Shown here in pieces: positions 1-8,398 of a DNA stretch of 64,000 nt; positions within the stretch are counted from its first letter, which is position 1, and every line of letters begins with the position of its first letter. The notes below the pieces were generated by a model. The model saw only the letters and a list, made by a program, of their open reading frames with translations, was not told where the DNA came from and did no database searches. Both the position numbers and the translations under genes were made by a program. This DNA comes from Pseudoteredinibacter isoporae_A (GTDB lineage: Bacteria; Pseudomonadota; Gammaproteobacteria; Pseudomonadales; Cellvibrionaceae), in contig NZ_BAABWJ010000012.1 of the NCBI RefSeq assembly GCF_040372805.1, forward strand, positions 52,939 through 116,938. Direction: 5' to 3'.

Positions 1-95
1 TCCTGCGCATTGGAAAATGCCGATGATCCCATAATGATGGCACACGATATGGCGGTTGAAAGTCTATATTTTTTATGTGTTATTAAGCTGGACAT
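1..95 (-). CDS. N-terminus of an exported protein, cut by the window edge
   Basis: Reading leftward, an ATG at 95 follows the ribosome binding site AAGAGGAG with a spacing of about 7 nt and stays open to the window edge (31 codons). The peptide begins MSSLITHKKYRLSTA and continues into a hydrophobic stretch ending SSAFSNAQ. That is a classical Sec signal peptide with a positive n-region, a hydrophobic core and an AxA-like cleavage site. Secreted or outer-membrane proteins such as TonB-dependent receptors begin this way, but too little is visible to name the family. It points away from the edge in the same direction as the cluster at 240-4005, so it could be the last, or a separately transcribed, member of that cluster. 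Confidence 0.6.
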   Translation of the reverse strand, partial: MSSLITHKKYRLSTAISCAIIMGSSAFSNAQ

Positions 96-239
96 ATTTA
101 TTCTCCTCTTATGAACTTAATCATTATTGCTATAGCGAGATTTAAAGTTCGGATTCAAACCCTGCAATTCAAATATATATAAATTGGCGATTCAGACATG
201 CGAAATAATTTCAGCCTATAGATGAATAAAATTTGCACG

Positions 240-1133
240 TTAGAGTTTTGGAATTTGAACATCCTGGTAATAGGGGAGTGTGTCCTTTCGAATGTTTTGT
301 TGTTTGTCTCGATCTTGTTGTGCAACGTACTGTGCAATTTCAGACAGAGGCGCAAACCAGCAGTCGTTACGGGAAAGAACGGACTCCAGCCATTTTTCGA
401 CCTGTGCCCATCGCGTCAGCCGGCCGGTTAAAAACGGGTGCCAGATAGACATCCAGAATCCTGAAGCTTCGTATTGCGCTTCAAATTCTTCCCAGAAGCC
501 TGCGAGACCAGTGGAGGCGGCTTGCACATGCATCATGTAGTCAATTTCAGGGTAGTGTGCAAACGGAGGCCAGTCGTCGTTGGCCCAGTGAACTGGAATC
601 TCAACCAGTTGCTGGTCGCCTTTTTGCAATAGATATGGAATATCATCAGCCATCATTGAGCTTTCGTATAAAAACGAGTGCTTCAACAGTAAATCTATAA
701 CTGTATCGTTGACGTTGTAGACAGGCGCTCGATAACCCAGAGGTTTGCTGCCGGTCATAGATTGGTGGACTTCAATGGCTCGTTCAAACCACTCTATTTG
801 CTCGTCGGCCGAGTGTCGGGTTGGGTCTTCGTGAATATAGCCGTGATGGCCAATTTCGTGTCCGCCTTCGAGTATGCGCTCCACCATCTCTGGGTATTGA
901 GACATGCACCAGGCAGGAATAAAAAAGGTTTGTTTAATACCGAACTTTTTGAAGGTGTCCAGAATTCTTGGGATGGCTACAGTAGGGCCATACTTTCCCA
1001 TGGAGACCGGGCACAAACGATCAAAACCGTCTTTAGGTCGGGATATATGTATCAAACTGTCTGCATCAATATCAAAGCTTATTGCGCAGGCGATTTTTGC
1101 CCCATTGGGCCATTTAATTGGGTGTGCAATCAT
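240..1133 (-). CDS. polysaccharide deacetylase / PuuE-allantoinase-like hydrolase
   Basis: This 297-residue protein has the NodB-type fold of metal-dependent amidohydrolases that act on C-N bonds. The acidic motif SFDIDAD lies at residues 19-25 and the metal-binding HHGYIH motif at 96-101, in the form seen in PuuE-type allantoinases and peptidoglycan-type deacetylases. There is no signal peptide, so it should act in the cytoplasm, which favours a small-molecule substrate over cell wall. The ATG at 1133 is preceded by GGAGAG. It is the most distal gene of the minus-strand run that also holds a DUF1989 protein and two SDRs, opposite an NCS1 permease. A role in breakdown of a cyclic ureide or similar nitrogen compound is inference. 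Confidence 0.85.
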   Translation of the reverse strand: MIAHPIKWPNGAKIACAISFDIDADSLIHISRPKDGFDRLCPVSMGKYGPTVAIPRILDTFKKFGIKQTFFIPAWCMSQYPEMVERILEGGHEIGHHGYIHEDPTRHSADEQIEWFERAIEVHQSMTGSKPLGYRAPVYNVNDTVIDLLLKHSFLYESSMMADDIPYLLQKGDQQLVEIPVHWANDDWPPFAHYPEIDYMMHVQAASTGLAGFWEEFEAQYEASGFWMSIWHPFLTGRLTRWAQVEKWLESVLSRNDCWFAPLSEIAQYVAQQDRDKQQNIRKDTLPYYQDVQIPKL

Positions 1134-1264
1134 CGTAGGCTCTCCTGTCTTGGAGCCTACGATGCTCGTTCAGCTATCGAATTCCTACAAACTAGATTTC
1201 TTTAGCTGATGCCAGTAAATAGCTCATCTATGGGGCAGGAGCGATGTTACGGGCAGTGTTTTGC

Positions 1265-1714
1265 TCAGGAATTTACGCCGGCAATTTTATTCTGGCCGAC
1301 AGGCATTAAACCCAACTGGGTGAACAGGCCCATGGTATCTTCATGGTAGTAATACTGAACAACTTTGCCGTCTTTGAACTCAAAGATTTCTGCGCCCAGA
1401 ATGTCAATTTTTCGCCCCGTGCCTGGGATACCATAGAAATCACCGAGATGTGTGCCGGTCAGGCGGAATCGGCTGGCTACTTTGTTGCCTTCGGCAATCA
1501 GCTCCAACGCTTCTTCATGAATGTCTGGGAAGGCTTCTCGCCAAAAAGACACCAAGGTTTTAAAGCCTTCTTTCCCTTTCGGCCACTCTGGCAGAAATTG
1601 ATCGTGCTCAACATTATCATCAAAAATGTTATCGATTTCATTCATGTCGCCGTTATTCCAGCAAATGCCGTAAATATTAGCGACGGCCTGTTTGTTTTGC
1701 TCTGGAGTGCTCAT
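1265..1714 (-). CDS. SnoaL-like / NTF2-fold protein (ester cyclase family)
   Basis: This 149-residue single-domain protein has the pattern of SnoaL-like polyketide cyclase relatives. An N-terminal helix (QAVANIYGICWNNGDMNEID) is followed by the H/D-containing segment around residue 38 and the FPDIHEEALELIAEGNKV strand typical of the family. Members are small cone-shaped alpha+beta barrels that isomerise, cyclise or hydrolyse small ligands, but many have no known reaction. The ATG at 1714 has GAGGAAA upstream. It lies 33 bp downstream of the DUF1989 gene in the same direction, so they are probably one transcript. It is one of four NTF2-fold genes within 6.5 kb. Confidence 0.82.
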   Translation of the reverse strand: MSTPEQNKQAVANIYGICWNNGDMNEIDNIFDDNVEHDQFLPEWPKGKEGFKTLVSFWREAFPDIHEEALELIAEGNKVASRFRLTGTHLGDFYGIPGTGRKIDILGAEIFEFKDGKVVQYYYHEDTMGLFTQLGLMPVGQNKIAGVNS

Positions 1715-1747
1715 ATGATTTTCCTCATGTGAATCGCTTGTTGATGT

Positions 1748-2425
1748 TCAATTTGAAATACTGAATTCCAAATGGCTTGGGTTCTTCCCCTCGCCATTTA
1801 CCGGGGTGATGTCTTGTGGGCATGCAGACATGACCAACAGGCAATCACCGTGAATTCTGAGCAGAACACGGCTGTTCTCACTAGACACCGGCGGCTCAAA
1901 ACTCACTGTGTTGGAAGGAGAGATTGGGACATTCATCCAAAGATTGAATGGGTCGGGAACCAACGGAATCTTTTGTCCAATGGCTTGCGTTGCCATTCTG
2001 AGATTGTCGGTACAGTTATCGTGATAAGCGTGAACACCGAGCTGTTGATAGCGGTGGTGATCGCAGGCGGCAATGAGGGTGTCATGGGAGATGGGTGTGT
2101 CGCTGCTCTCCAGAGTTACCATATTGCTTCTCAGATTGCTGACCAGTGTATCTCCAAGCTCAGGGATAAGCTTTCCCAAGTGGGTTCGACTGTGGCTCAT
2201 CGACAAATATTCATTGAGATTGTTCAGGCGAAAGGCCCAAAAGTCACACACCTGATAGCCACTTGGATTGTTAATGTTCAGGAGGTCGCCGTCCTTCGCA
2301 ATGACGGCCACGCCGCATCGCGCAGGAATTCGGTATGTTTCACCGTAGACGGGTGTTCCCGTCGCGGAAACCGCTGAGTGGATGGTGGCATTGGAACCAT
2401 CGGGAATATGAGGGTGATAGGTCAT
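1748..2425 (-). CDS. DUF1989 (urea carboxylase-associated family) protein
   Basis: The 225-residue protein matches the DUF1989 family. It has an early IPAR..VAVIAKDGDLLNI block, a central HDNCTDNL motif and the C-terminal SACPQDITPVNG signature. Family members are encoded with urea/guanidine carboxylase and allophanate hydrolase genes and are thought to belong to urea or guanidine nitrogen metabolism. Their chemistry is not firmly established. Here there is no carboxylase nearby; the neighbours are an SnoaL-like protein and two SDRs, with the next SDR ending 28 bp upstream. The context suggests breakdown of a nitrogenous compound, which is an inference. Confidence 0.85.
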   Translation of the reverse strand: MTYHPHIPDGSNATIHSAVSATGTPVYGETYRIPARCGVAVIAKDGDLLNINNPSGYQVCDFWAFRLNNLNEYLSMSHSRTHLGKLIPELGDTLVSNLRSNMVTLESSDTPISHDTLIAACDHHRYQQLGVHAYHDNCTDNLRMATQAIGQKIPLVPDPFNLWMNVPISPSNTVSFEPPVSSENSRVLLRIHGDCLLVMSACPQDITPVNGEGKNPSHLEFSISN

Positions 2426-2453
2426 AATCTGCTCTCAATAAGGAATTGGCGGC

Positions 2454-3227
2454 TTAAACCAAGAGGGCGCCGCGATCTGCATTGATCGCCTGCCCGGTTA
2501 CGTTGATGGCGTATCTTGATGTCAGCATGAGATAGGACAGCGCAACGTCCTCCGGCGACTGCACATCTCCGAAGCATTGTTCTTCGCTGAGTCTTTTCAG
2601 CAATGATTCTTCGCTGCAACCTTTTTCCCCGGCCATGATTTTCAGTGATTCCATGGCGGGCCCGGTTTTAACCCACCCCGGGCATATGGCATTGACGCGT
2701 ATGCCTTGAGGGCCCAGTTCTTTGGCCAAGGTCCGCATCAAGCCGAGGTTGGCATGTTTGCTGGCGTTATACGCGGAGAAGTCCGGAACCGCTGTTTTTC
2801 CCCAAATCGACGATGTGATGACAATCGATGCACCGGCGCTCATTTTTTTGCGGGCAGAGGCTAGGGTCAAAAACGTCCCGGTAATGTTGACGTCCATGAT
2901 TTTTCTGAAGTTTGCCAGGCCAGCCGCCATGGGCTCATCAATCGGTGTGGCTGCTTCTATGCCCGCGTTGGCGATAAAAATGTCGATAGCGTCGATTGTT
3001 GAGAAGGCCTCGTTAACACAGCTTTCTACGCTGATATCGCAATGCAGGGCGATAACCTTGGCTTGGGTTTGCGCGGCGATGGCGTTGGCTGTTTCAGCGA
3101 CTGCGGGATTGGCATCGATGAGAAACACGTTCGCACCTTCTTGGGCGTACGCCGTTGCGACGGCCTTGCCGATGCCGCTGAACCCACCAGTGACGACGAC
3201 GTTTTTGTTCTTGTATTCTTGCTGCAT
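2454..3227 (-). CDS. short-chain dehydrogenase/reductase (SDR)
   Basis: A classical SDR of 257 residues, an NAD(P)-dependent alcohol/ketone oxidoreductase. It shows the nucleotide-binding motif TGGFSGIG near residues 13-20, the NAG motif (ANAG) near residue 85, catalytic Tyr-Lys in YNASK, and the ICPGWVKTG segment after the catalytic helix. The open frame extends 46 codons further upstream, but that extension overlaps the end of the neighbouring SDR and lacks SDR character. The ATG at 3227, with AAAGG upstream, is therefore the likely start. The upstream SDR ends 28 bp away, so the pair is probably co-transcribed and may oxidise successive intermediates. Confidence 0.88.
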   Translation of the reverse strand: MQQEYKNKNVVVTGGFSGIGKAVATAYAQEGANVFLIDANPAVAETANAIAAQTQAKVIALHCDISVESCVNEAFSTIDAIDIFIANAGIEAATPIDEPMAAGLANFRKIMDVNITGTFLTLASARKKMSAGASIVITSSIWGKTAVPDFSAYNASKHANLGLMRTLAKELGPQGIRVNAICPGWVKTGPAMESLKIMAGEKGCSEESLLKRLSEEQCFGDVQSPEDVALSYLMLTSRYAINVTGQAINADRGALLV

Positions 3228-3255
3228 AGACTGACCTTTGTGCAGAGTTCGAGCT

Positions 3256-4005
3256 CTAGTACATTGCTGCGCCGCCATTGGGGCCCAAACATTGTCCTGT
3301 GAAATAAGATGATTCGTCCGATGCCAGGAACACCGCCGTCGCCGCAATTTCGCTGCATCGCCCAAAACGTTTCATTGGATTGTTGAGCTCCATAGCGAGC
3401 TCTTCCTCGTGCATGATATTGGGGTCACACATTCGCGTACTGGTTGGACCCGGAGCAATCGCATTCACGCGAATTTTGGGGGAAAATTCTCTCGCCCAGG
3501 AGCGAGTCAGTCCGATAAGGGCGGCTTTTGAGGCACAGTAAGCGCTGTTTTTCGCGCGCCCCAGATACGCCAACTCAGAGCTGATGTTGATGATGCTGGA
3601 ACTGACTGTGGCCTCGAGCATACTGGGAATGGCGCAGCGGCTCATATTGAAGGCCCCCCTCAGGTTAACGCTCATCAGGTCATCAAACTGGTCCATGGTG
3701 GTTTCAGTCAGCGGTGCATTGTGTGCGACACCGGCGTTATTGATCAGTGTGTCGATGCTGGAAAAACGAGACAATGTTTGTTCCACGCAGCGTTCAATGT
3801 GCTGATTGATACGCACATCGCATTCAACAATAAGACACTGCTCTTTGTAACGTTGCAGTATGCCCAGGTCTTCTGTGCTCAAAGGATCCTTTGCCAGATA
3901 GCTGAGCACCACATTGCTGCCTTCGCTCAAAAATCGTTTGGCAATGGACAGACCGATCCCCCGTGAGGCCCCAGTGACAAGGGCCGTCTTGTTTTTTAAT
4001 TTCAT
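3256..4005 (-). CDS. short-chain dehydrogenase/reductase (SDR), FabG-like
   Basis: A 249-residue classical SDR beginning MKLKNKTALVTGASRGIG with the TGxxxGxG cofactor motif. It has NNAG near residue 90, a catalytic Ser in INISSE, the Tyr-Lys pair in YCASK, and the family's C-terminal FLASDESSYFTGQ segment. It resembles 3-oxoacyl reductase-like SDRs, but the substrate cannot be deduced. It is the first gene of the minus-strand run (4005 down to 240) and is divergent from the NCS1 permease operon. The 198-bp gap between them must carry promoters for both directions. Confidence 0.88.
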   Translation of the reverse strand: MKLKNKTALVTGASRGIGLSIAKRFLSEGSNVVLSYLAKDPLSTEDLGILQRYKEQCLIVECDVRINQHIERCVEQTLSRFSSIDTLINNAGVAHNAPLTETTMDQFDDLMSVNLRGAFNMSRCAIPSMLEATVSSSIINISSELAYLGRAKNSAYCASKAALIGLTRSWAREFSPKIRVNAIAPGPTSTRMCDPNIMHEEELAMELNNPMKRFGRCSEIAATAVFLASDESSYFTGQCLGPNGGAAMY

Positions 4006-4203
4006 TTCTATAAGTCAAATATTGAACGTGAATGATTGCGAGCTGATCTTCTGTGGGCTCTATATACACACTAATGCTAGCCCCTGATCTCGCTTCTTTC
4101 AGTCAAATTTTTCTCAGCCTCTTGATGAATGACTTTCATCTGCGTGTCGCGAAGGCAGGGTGTAAGATGCTTGAAAATGATTAACAACTGATGCGAGGTC
4201 GAC

Positions 4204-4317
4204 ATGAATCAAGAAGTTGTAGAAGCCGGTCGGGTTAATAAAGCCGATCACCTGATCCTTTTTTTCCTGTCTTGCATTCCCTTGTTGGTGTCTTTGTTTG
4301 TGGTGTGTGCCGATTAA
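4204..4317 (+). CDS. putative 37-residue single-span membrane protein
   Basis: A short ORF starting at the ATG at 4204 after GAGGTCGAC and ending 14 bp before the permease start. The product has a charged N-terminus (MNQEVVEAGRVNKADH) and one continuous hydrophobic segment (LILFFLSCIPLLVSLFVVCA), a typical layout for a tiny one-pass membrane protein. Small accessory subunits precede the large subunit in some transporter operons, so it could assist the NCS1 permease. The reading frame, ribosome binding site and spacing are visible in the sequence; the role is inference. No family is recognised. Confidence 0.5.
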   Translation: MNQEVVEAGRVNKADHLILFFLSCIPLLVSLFVVCAD

Positions 4318-4331
4318 AAAGAGGTTTGAAT

Positions 4332-5702
4332 ATGCAAACGGTTACTGAAAATACATTGGCGCCCATTTCTCCATCGGATCGAGACGCTGGTTTCATTTCT
4401 CTGGTGCTTCTGTGGGCTGGAGGGAATATTCTGCTGGCGACCTTCATGGTGGGAAGTTACTACGCAGAAGGGCTGGGCCTCTGGCCAATGGTGTTGATTT
4501 CGATTACGGCAAACTTGTTTGCGTACGCCGTTTGCGCGGTGTCTTCTCAAAGGGGCGCTCGGTATGGCCTGGATGAAGTTGTGGCTTTGCGCCCGGCTTT
4601 TGGGATGAAAGGTGCCTATTACGGTGCTTTTGTACTGATCTTTATCAACTTTGGGTGGATAGGTTTGCTGTCCTCAATGACCGGCACGGCTGCGGTTAAT
4701 GCGAGCGAGGTTTTCCTGGGAGAGTCCTTCTCGTTTTCCGGAAATTATACGGTTTACGCGGTAGGAGGCGGTCTGCTTATTCCCATGTTTCTGGTTATGC
4801 TGACCCCGAAAGCGAGCTTCTATCTTTCGACAGTAACGGTGCCTGTCCTGGGTGGTTTTTCTATTTATATTCTGTTCAAAATTATGAATAGCGAACATAT
4901 GGCCGCCGTCAGTAACTTTAAGCCTACGGGTGCGGTAGGTATCGCCTTTGCCGTTGAAACTTGTGTGGTTTGGGCGGTGGCTTGGCAACCTTATCTGGGT
5001 TCTTGGAACAAGTTTGCTTCATCTGAACGGAATGCTTATTGGGGGACCTTTATAGGCCTGGCGGTTATTGGCATTATCTTCGCAATTACCGGGGGGATTG
5101 CGACCTTGGCGACCGGCGAAATTGATCCGGCTGTTTGGGCAGTGAAGTTGGAATTAGGTCTGATTTCCATGATCATCATTATTTTAGGCACAATCACGAC
5201 CAGTTCTTTGCTTTTATATTCCGGGGTTATGGCGTTCATGTCGATATTCCCCAAGTTCAATTACAAGTTGACCACGGCTATCGTTGCCTTGCCTTCTTTG
5301 GTCTTTATTTATGATGCCGAACTACAGAACCTGTTTGGCATCATTCTGTTGTTTGTCGGCTTATTGGCAGGCCCCTATTGGGCAATATCAATAGCGGACT
5401 ATGTCTTTTTACGAAAAGGCATTATCAATGTAAAAGAATGCTATGAAGAGCATGGCATTTACCGCTTTTACAACGGTTTTAATGTGTATGCGTTTGCTGC
5501 GCAACTGTCGGGAATGCTGTTGTGGTTATTCCTGGGCGGTTGGTTGTCTGGTTACTCTATCCTAAGCTTTGGTTGGGGAGAGTCGGCATTCTCATATATC
5601 AGTGCTACGGTCCCCTCAATGCTTGTCGCTGCCGGTGTATACGTAACTCTGGTGAAAGTTTTTCAGCACCGATCCGAACGGCTTGTCAAATCCTACGAGT
5701 AA
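4332..5702 (+). CDS. NCS1-family purine-cytosine/nucleobase-type permease
   Basis: A 456-residue integral membrane transporter with about 12 hydrophobic segments. The block SQRGARYGLDEVVALRPAFG near residues 73-92 is characteristic of CodB-like NCS1 secondary transporters, which bring in cytosine, purines, hydantoins, allantoin or thiamine precursors by cation symport. The frame is open for 20 codons more upstream, but ATG 4332 has AGAGG at the right distance and sits just after the 37-residue ORF. The gene is divergent from the SDR/DUF1989/deacetylase run. It is the best clue that the cluster handles a nucleobase-like or other heterocyclic substrate. A terminator hairpin follows at 5742. Confidence 0.88.
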   Translation: MQTVTENTLAPISPSDRDAGFISLVLLWAGGNILLATFMVGSYYAEGLGLWPMVLISITANLFAYAVCAVSSQRGARYGLDEVVALRPAFGMKGAYYGAFVLIFINFGWIGLLSSMTGTAAVNASEVFLGESFSFSGNYTVYAVGGGLLIPMFLVMLTPKASFYLSTVTVPVLGGFSIYILFKIMNSEHMAAVSNFKPTGAVGIAFAVETCVVWAVAWQPYLGSWNKFASSERNAYWGTFIGLAVIGIIFAITGGIATLATGEIDPAVWAVKLELGLISMIIIILGTITTSSLLLYSGVMAFMSIFPKFNYKLTTAIVALPSLVFIYDAELQNLFGIILLFVGLLAGPYWAISIADYVFLRKGIINVKECYEEHGIYRFYNGFNVYAFAAQLSGMLLWLFLGGWLSGYSILSFGWGESAFSYISATVPSMLVAAGVYVTLVKVFQHRSERLVKSYE

Positions 5703-5741
5703 CCGCATTCCCGTGAAGCTCCAAGCAGTAGAGCGTTCTTT

Positions 5742-5767
5742 GCCGCCATCCATTGGCGGTTTTTTTT
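5742..5767 (+). terminator. rho-independent terminator after the permease
   Basis: Inverted repeat GCCGCC / GGCGGT with a 7-nt loop followed by a run of T residues, 40 bp downstream of the permease stop codon. Confidence 0.75.
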
Positions 5768-5912
5768 GCCATGAATTTGGCGGTTGTGTTGTGGGCTTAG
5801 AGCCGGGGCTTATGAGGAAATAGTACCGATCGGCATTTTATCGGTATTTGATCAAGCTACGAACAGACTTTTGACAAGTGTTTGAGAAAAATACAACAGA
5901 GAGGTTAATACC

Positions 5913-6347
5913 ATGGCAACTGACAATGACGACATTCTGGCGCTTCTCCAGAACCAGTATTCCGGCTTATGCTGGAACGAAGATAGTGCTCCGAATTGGG
6001 GGCTTTTCCTATCCGGTTTTCACCCTGAAGGGCGTATAATTCCATCCGCCAGACCCATCAAGACGATGACGCCCCAGGGCTTTATAGAACGAATGTCCGA
6101 GCTCAGAACGAGTGGTATTCTACGGTCGTTTTCGGAAAAAATTAAGTTCTATGACATACAGGTATACGGGAACGTAGCCTGCGCTACTGTGGGCTGCGAA
6201 ATGACCGAAAATGAATCGCAGGTGACCCATGATATTAGCGTCATTAATCTGGTGAAAGAAGAAGATTGGGCGATCGTTTCGCAGTCCTGGGCATCGGTGC
6301 CTGGAGAGGATTGTCATATGTGCATGCCTTGCCGTGCATTCTTCTAG
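5913..6347 (+). CDS. NTF2/SnoaL-like small-ligand protein, cysteine-rich C-terminus
   Basis: This 144-residue protein has the length and strand pattern of nuclear transport factor 2-like proteins. The start is ATG 5913 with AGAGAGG upstream. It has no signal peptide and is probably cytoplasmic. The C-terminus is unusual: EDCHMCMPCRAFF has three cysteines and a histidine in about ten residues, a possible metal or cofactor site not common in this fold. It is transcribed alone after the permease terminator, towards two further NTF2-like genes. Function unknown. Confidence 0.72.
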   Translation: MATDNDDILALLQNQYSGLCWNEDSAPNWGLFLSGFHPEGRIIPSARPIKTMTPQGFIERMSELRTSGILRSFSEKIKFYDIQVYGNVACATVGCEMTENESQVTHDISVINLVKEEDWAIVSQSWASVPGEDCHMCMPCRAFF

Positions 6348-6613
6348 TTCAAGGGCATCTGTTCCCAACATCAACGTGGCATGAATTGCGGTCCAGATGG
6401 CTTAGTTTTTTTCATGCGTTTGCTCAGAACATTTCAACCAAGCTTTACACGGCAAAGCCCTATAATGATTTCAACAAATAGAGCGTGCTTTGCCGGTGTG
6501 ATTCTCGGTAGGTTTTTAGCATCTGATCGAATCAACGGCTTTGAAAACATCTATCCTATTTGTTTTCATTAGCCAGCCAGTTATTTCAATCCATCAGACA
6601 ATAGGTGTGCATC

Positions 6614-7066
6614 ATGAAAATGCTTAAAATGATTACAATTTCGGCCATGACCTTTTTACTCGGTTCGAGTTTGGCGTTCGCTGAGTTAACGCTACATCAG
6701 ACGATTGACAAGCATAACAATGTGCTGGCCGAGGCCATCATGCAGGGCGACATCGAACGCCTCAGCGATTCCCATGCCTATACAGATGACGCTTACGTTT
6801 ACGCTCCCAGCACGCCAACCGTTCATGGCAAGGAAAACATCCGCGAGTTTTGGGAGGGTGTGATTCAGGCTGGTGCCAAGCATGTCAGTCTCGAGATTCA
6901 TGATGTCCACAATTCAGGTGAGCTGGCCTATGCGGTTGGAACGTTGAGATTTGTTGATACGAGTGGACAAGCGAGCGACAGTCGCTATCTCCTCGTGTTC
7001 AAGAAAGACGGTGAACAATGGAAACTTCACTTGGATATGTGGACCCCATCCGTCACTTCAAAATAG
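6614..7066 (+). CDS. exported NTF2-like (SnoaL/DUF4440-type) protein
   Basis: A 150-residue protein with a clear Sec signal peptide (MKMLKMITISAMTFLLGSSL, cleavage after LAFA). It is followed by a DUF4440/YybH-type NTF2-like domain: a leading helix, DAYVYAPSTPTVHGKENIREFWEG, and the final KDGEQWKLHLDMWTP strand. Such domains bind or isomerise small ligands; the export signal suggests a periplasmic role. The ORF could begin at GTG 6605, but the ATG at 6614 gives the better signal peptide. It is a relative, not a copy, of its neighbours. Confidence 0.78.
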   Translation: MKMLKMITISAMTFLLGSSLAFAELTLHQTIDKHNNVLAEAIMQGDIERLSDSHAYTDDAYVYAPSTPTVHGKENIREFWEGVIQAGAKHVSLEIHDVHNSGELAYAVGTLRFVDTSGQASDSRYLLVFKKDGEQWKLHLDMWTPSVTSK

Positions 7067-7193
7067 CTTTATTCGCTCATCGAGCAAATTGACGGTTAAG
7101 GGTCACTTAGTTGTCAATTTGCTCTCAACACCCCTCTGGCCGACATCGCGTTTCATTTCGCACACTGGCCTTCTTGTAAAAAGAGAGAACTCA

Positions 7194-7636
7194 ATGAAAT
7201 TACCCATGACCCCCGAAGATGTCGATTTTGCACTTGTGCAGGCCTTTCATGATGGTGACCTTGATGCGGCATCGAGCTGCACGAGCCCGATTGTGTAACG
7301 TGGGTGCTGCCCCACGAAGGAGCCTGCTTGTTAGAAGGGCGGGATGCGATCAGAGCGGGGTTCGAGAATGGCCTTTTTTGCATCAAAGGGAAAATGAACT
7401 TGATTGTTCGACATATTACCCGGATGGGTGATCTCGGTTTGATGCATTCCAGCTGGCGTGTTGTCGGGAAAACCGAGGACGGCATGGATGTAGAAATTGG
7501 GCATTCGGGGATTGAAGTCGTACGACAGCAAGCCGACGGTTCCTGGAAGTTCGACATTGGTCACCCATGGGGATGCAACCCAAATGTCAGTGATCATTTT
7601 GCGTCTCCTCCGATTCCGGGTGAAATTTTCAAGTAA
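7194..7636 (+). pseudogene. frameshifted NTF2-like (DUF4440-type) gene
   Basis: From the ATG at 7194 the protein runs MKLPMTPEDVDFALVQAFHD and then stops at 7298 after GDLDAASSCTSPIV. From 7274 another frame continues the family sequence (ELHEPDCVTWVLPHEGA...) to the stop at 7636 with no overlap lost. A single missing base near 7272 would join them into one protein of about 147 residues. The C-terminal half ends DGSWKFDIGHPWG, as in related NTF2-like proteins. The break is either a real inactivating deletion or an assembly error. It lies 127 bp after the exported NTF2-like gene and before the VOC gene. Confidence 0.7.
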
Positions 7637-7771
7637 GCAGTGGACCGGACGCGAGGTGTATTCGCTGTAGCGTAACGCTTGGCCCCCAGGTTTAAAACCT
7701 AAGAACCGTAGGTATAACTGATTCGCCTTGCCTGATTGTTATTTACAGTGGGGAAGGCCTTGGAGTATTCA

Positions 7772-8377
7772 ATGACCGAATTTGATGAACTGGAGTTGCC
7801 GATATCCAAATCGGAGATGACGCTCTCGAATACATTTCTAGGTGATGCAATTGAGATCGCCATCGTAACCCCCAATGCGGATAAAACCATGGACGGTCTG
7901 GTTAAGCTGGGCATCGGCCCTTGGCGGGTTTACACCTTTTCTCCGGATAATACCACTGAGCAGACCTATCGAGGTCGTCCGGCGGAATTTGAAATTAAGG
8001 TTTGCTTTGCCCGCAGTGGGAATGTCATTTGGGAATTAATGGAGCCCTTGTCCGGCCCAACCATATTCGATGACTATCTGCAGAGAAATCCTAAGGGTGG
8101 CATTCAACACATTGCATACGATTGTGGTGATATGCCAATGGATGCGCGGTTGGCAGAATTCGAACGCCGGGGTTATCGCTGTATTCAGTCTGGAAAATGG
8201 ATGGGTAAAAATCACTTCGCGTTCTTTGATACAGAAGATGACACGACGACAGTCTTTGAAACCTATTATTTCCCGGCAGACTTTGAATACCCAGAGCCAG
8301 AGTATTGGTATCCATCGGCACCGCCTGAAGTTGACAACAAAGTATACAGCAGTGGTGGCTCTCCAAAGAAAGACTGA
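7772..8377 (+). CDS. VOC-family (glyoxalase / epimerase-like) protein
   Basis: A 201-residue vicinal-oxygen-chelate protein. It shows the first beta-alpha-beta-beta-beta module beginning GDAIEIAIVTPNADKTMDGL and LGIGPWRVYTF, and a second module from GGIQHIAYDCGDM to FFDTEDDTTTVFETYY. The final Glu in VFETYY is at the usual metal-ligand position. VOC proteins include methylmalonyl-CoA epimerase, glyoxalase I and ring-cleavage dioxygenases; the exact reaction cannot be told. The ATG at 7772 follows GGAG at good spacing, whereas a TTG 12 codons upstream is less likely. It converges on the LysR regulator with a shared terminator between them. Confidence 0.8.
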   Translation: MTEFDELELPISKSEMTLSNTFLGDAIEIAIVTPNADKTMDGLVKLGIGPWRVYTFSPDNTTEQTYRGRPAEFEIKVCFARSGNVIWELMEPLSGPTIFDDYLQRNPKGGIQHIAYDCGDMPMDARLAEFERRGYRCIQSGKWMGKNHFAFFDTEDDTTTVFETYYFPADFEYPEPEYWYPSAPPEVDNKVYSSGGSPKKD

Positions 8378-8398
8378 CCTTTAGCAAGGTAGTGGTTG

